A stretch of 64,000 nucleotides of DNA from Caballeronia ptereochthonis. GTDB lineage: Bacteria > Pseudomonadota > Gammaproteobacteria > Burkholderiales > Burkholderiaceae. Made by a program: the position numbers and the translations under genes. The notes under the pieces were generated by a model. The model had not been told where the DNA came from and searched no databases. It was given only the letters and a program-made list of their open reading frames with translations. Of the stretch, positions 63,771 through 64,000 are shown piece after piece; the stretch's first letter is position 1, and each line of letters starts with the position of its first letter. The DNA lies in assembly GCF_001545075.1 (NCBI RefSeq), contig NZ_FCOB02000007.1, positions 124,001 through 188,000 of the forward strand, given 5' to 3'.

Positions 63771-64000
63771 CTATTCGATCCGCCTCGCCGACGCGATCTC
63801 CTCGGTCACTGCAAGGAACCTCGCCACATCGCCCGGTCCGTGACAATGCAACGGAGAGATACGCACGGCACCGTCGAGATTGAACGATTTCAGCATGCGG
63901 CCGGAGTAGAGGCTCGTGGCGATGCGTTCATACACCATCACTCCACGCTCTTCATACGCGCGCACGGCGGCGGTCGGGTCCAGACCATCGAAGCCTATGC
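63771..64000 (-). CDS. Class V aminotransferase-like protein, 5' part outside window
   Basis: The last 76 codons are visible: VRAYEERGVMVYERIATSLYSG, RMLKSFNLDG and ISPLHCHGPGDVARFL. These match the C-terminal domain of cysteine-desulfurase-like class V aminotransferases. The PLP lysine would lie outside the window. Convergent with BKACE 2; it may belong to the island. Confidence 0.75.
   Translation of the reverse strand, partial: IGFDGLDPTAAVRAYEERGVMVYERIATSLYSGRMLKSFNLDGAVRISPLHCHGPGDVARFLAVTEEIASARRIE

Overview
This is a GC-rich window from a member of the Burkholderiaceae, most likely a Paraburkholderia or Caballeronia replicon. The signs are two secreted DUF4148 proteins, a Burkholderia-type general porin, a Burkholderia-style chemoreceptor, and many LysR, AraC and GntR regulators set beside catabolic genes. 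I saw no rRNA, tRNA, CRISPR array or intact mobile element. The gene mix looks like a secondary chromosome or megaplasmid rich in accessory metabolism. That replicon assignment is inference.

Region 1 (1-13.4 kb) is a sugar or polyol uptake and catabolism locus on the minus strand. In transcription order it holds a GntR/UTRA repressor, a MalE-type binding protein, two permeases, a zinc polyol dehydrogenase, an FGGY kinase, a UgpC/MalK-type ATPase, a dihydroxyacetone-kinase-type kinase and an RbsB-type binding protein. A FadR-type regulator and a beta-hydroxyacid dehydrogenase follow. A class I aldolase is divergent from the repressor, and two identical 12-bp palindromes lie between them.

Region 2 (13.6-25.5 kb) starts with a LysR regulator divergent from two tandem cupins, a carboxymuconolactone-decarboxylase-like protein, an aldo/keto reductase and an SDR. 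Next come a chemoreceptor, a 2-oxoacid dehydrogenase operon (E1 alpha, E1 beta, E2; no E3) and a DegQ-like protease with a changed active-site motif.

Region 3 (25.5-37 kb) is patchy. It holds small proteins, a histidine phosphatase, a DyP peroxidase, a response regulator overlapping a hybrid histidine kinase tail to tail, two DUF4148 genes, a PEBP-family protein and an MBL-fold hydrolase. It is also full of scars: a fusion of two broken genes near 29.07 kb, a decayed MBL paralogue and a decayed IS5-type transposase.

Region 4 (37-47.8 kb) is an oxidoreductase and detoxification cluster: PRISE-type reductase, LysR, SMP-30-like protein, old yellow enzyme, SDR, AhpD-like protein, an AraC regulator, a quinone oxidoreductase and another LysR. 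Three of its promoters share the 14-bp element GGAATRRCAGTTAT.

Region 5 (48-64 kb) is the most interesting. It is a catabolic island with two TfdA/TauD-type dioxygenases, two 352-residue BKACE (DUF849) enzymes, two AraC regulators and two MFS permeases. It also holds a porin, a quinone oxidoreductase, a small alpha/beta hydrolase, a broken CaiB-type CoA-transferase, a class V aminotransferase at the window edge and one FCD-type GntR regulator. Four near-palindromes centred on TGTCGACA each overlap a -35 hexamer TCGACA lying exactly 17 bp from a plausible -10. They stand upstream of dioxygenase 1, the porin, the GntR gene itself and the second MFS gene. I infer a single GntR-controlled regulon that takes up an unknown acid, oxidises it with a 2-oxoglutarate-dependent oxygenase and cleaves a beta-keto acid product with BKACE.
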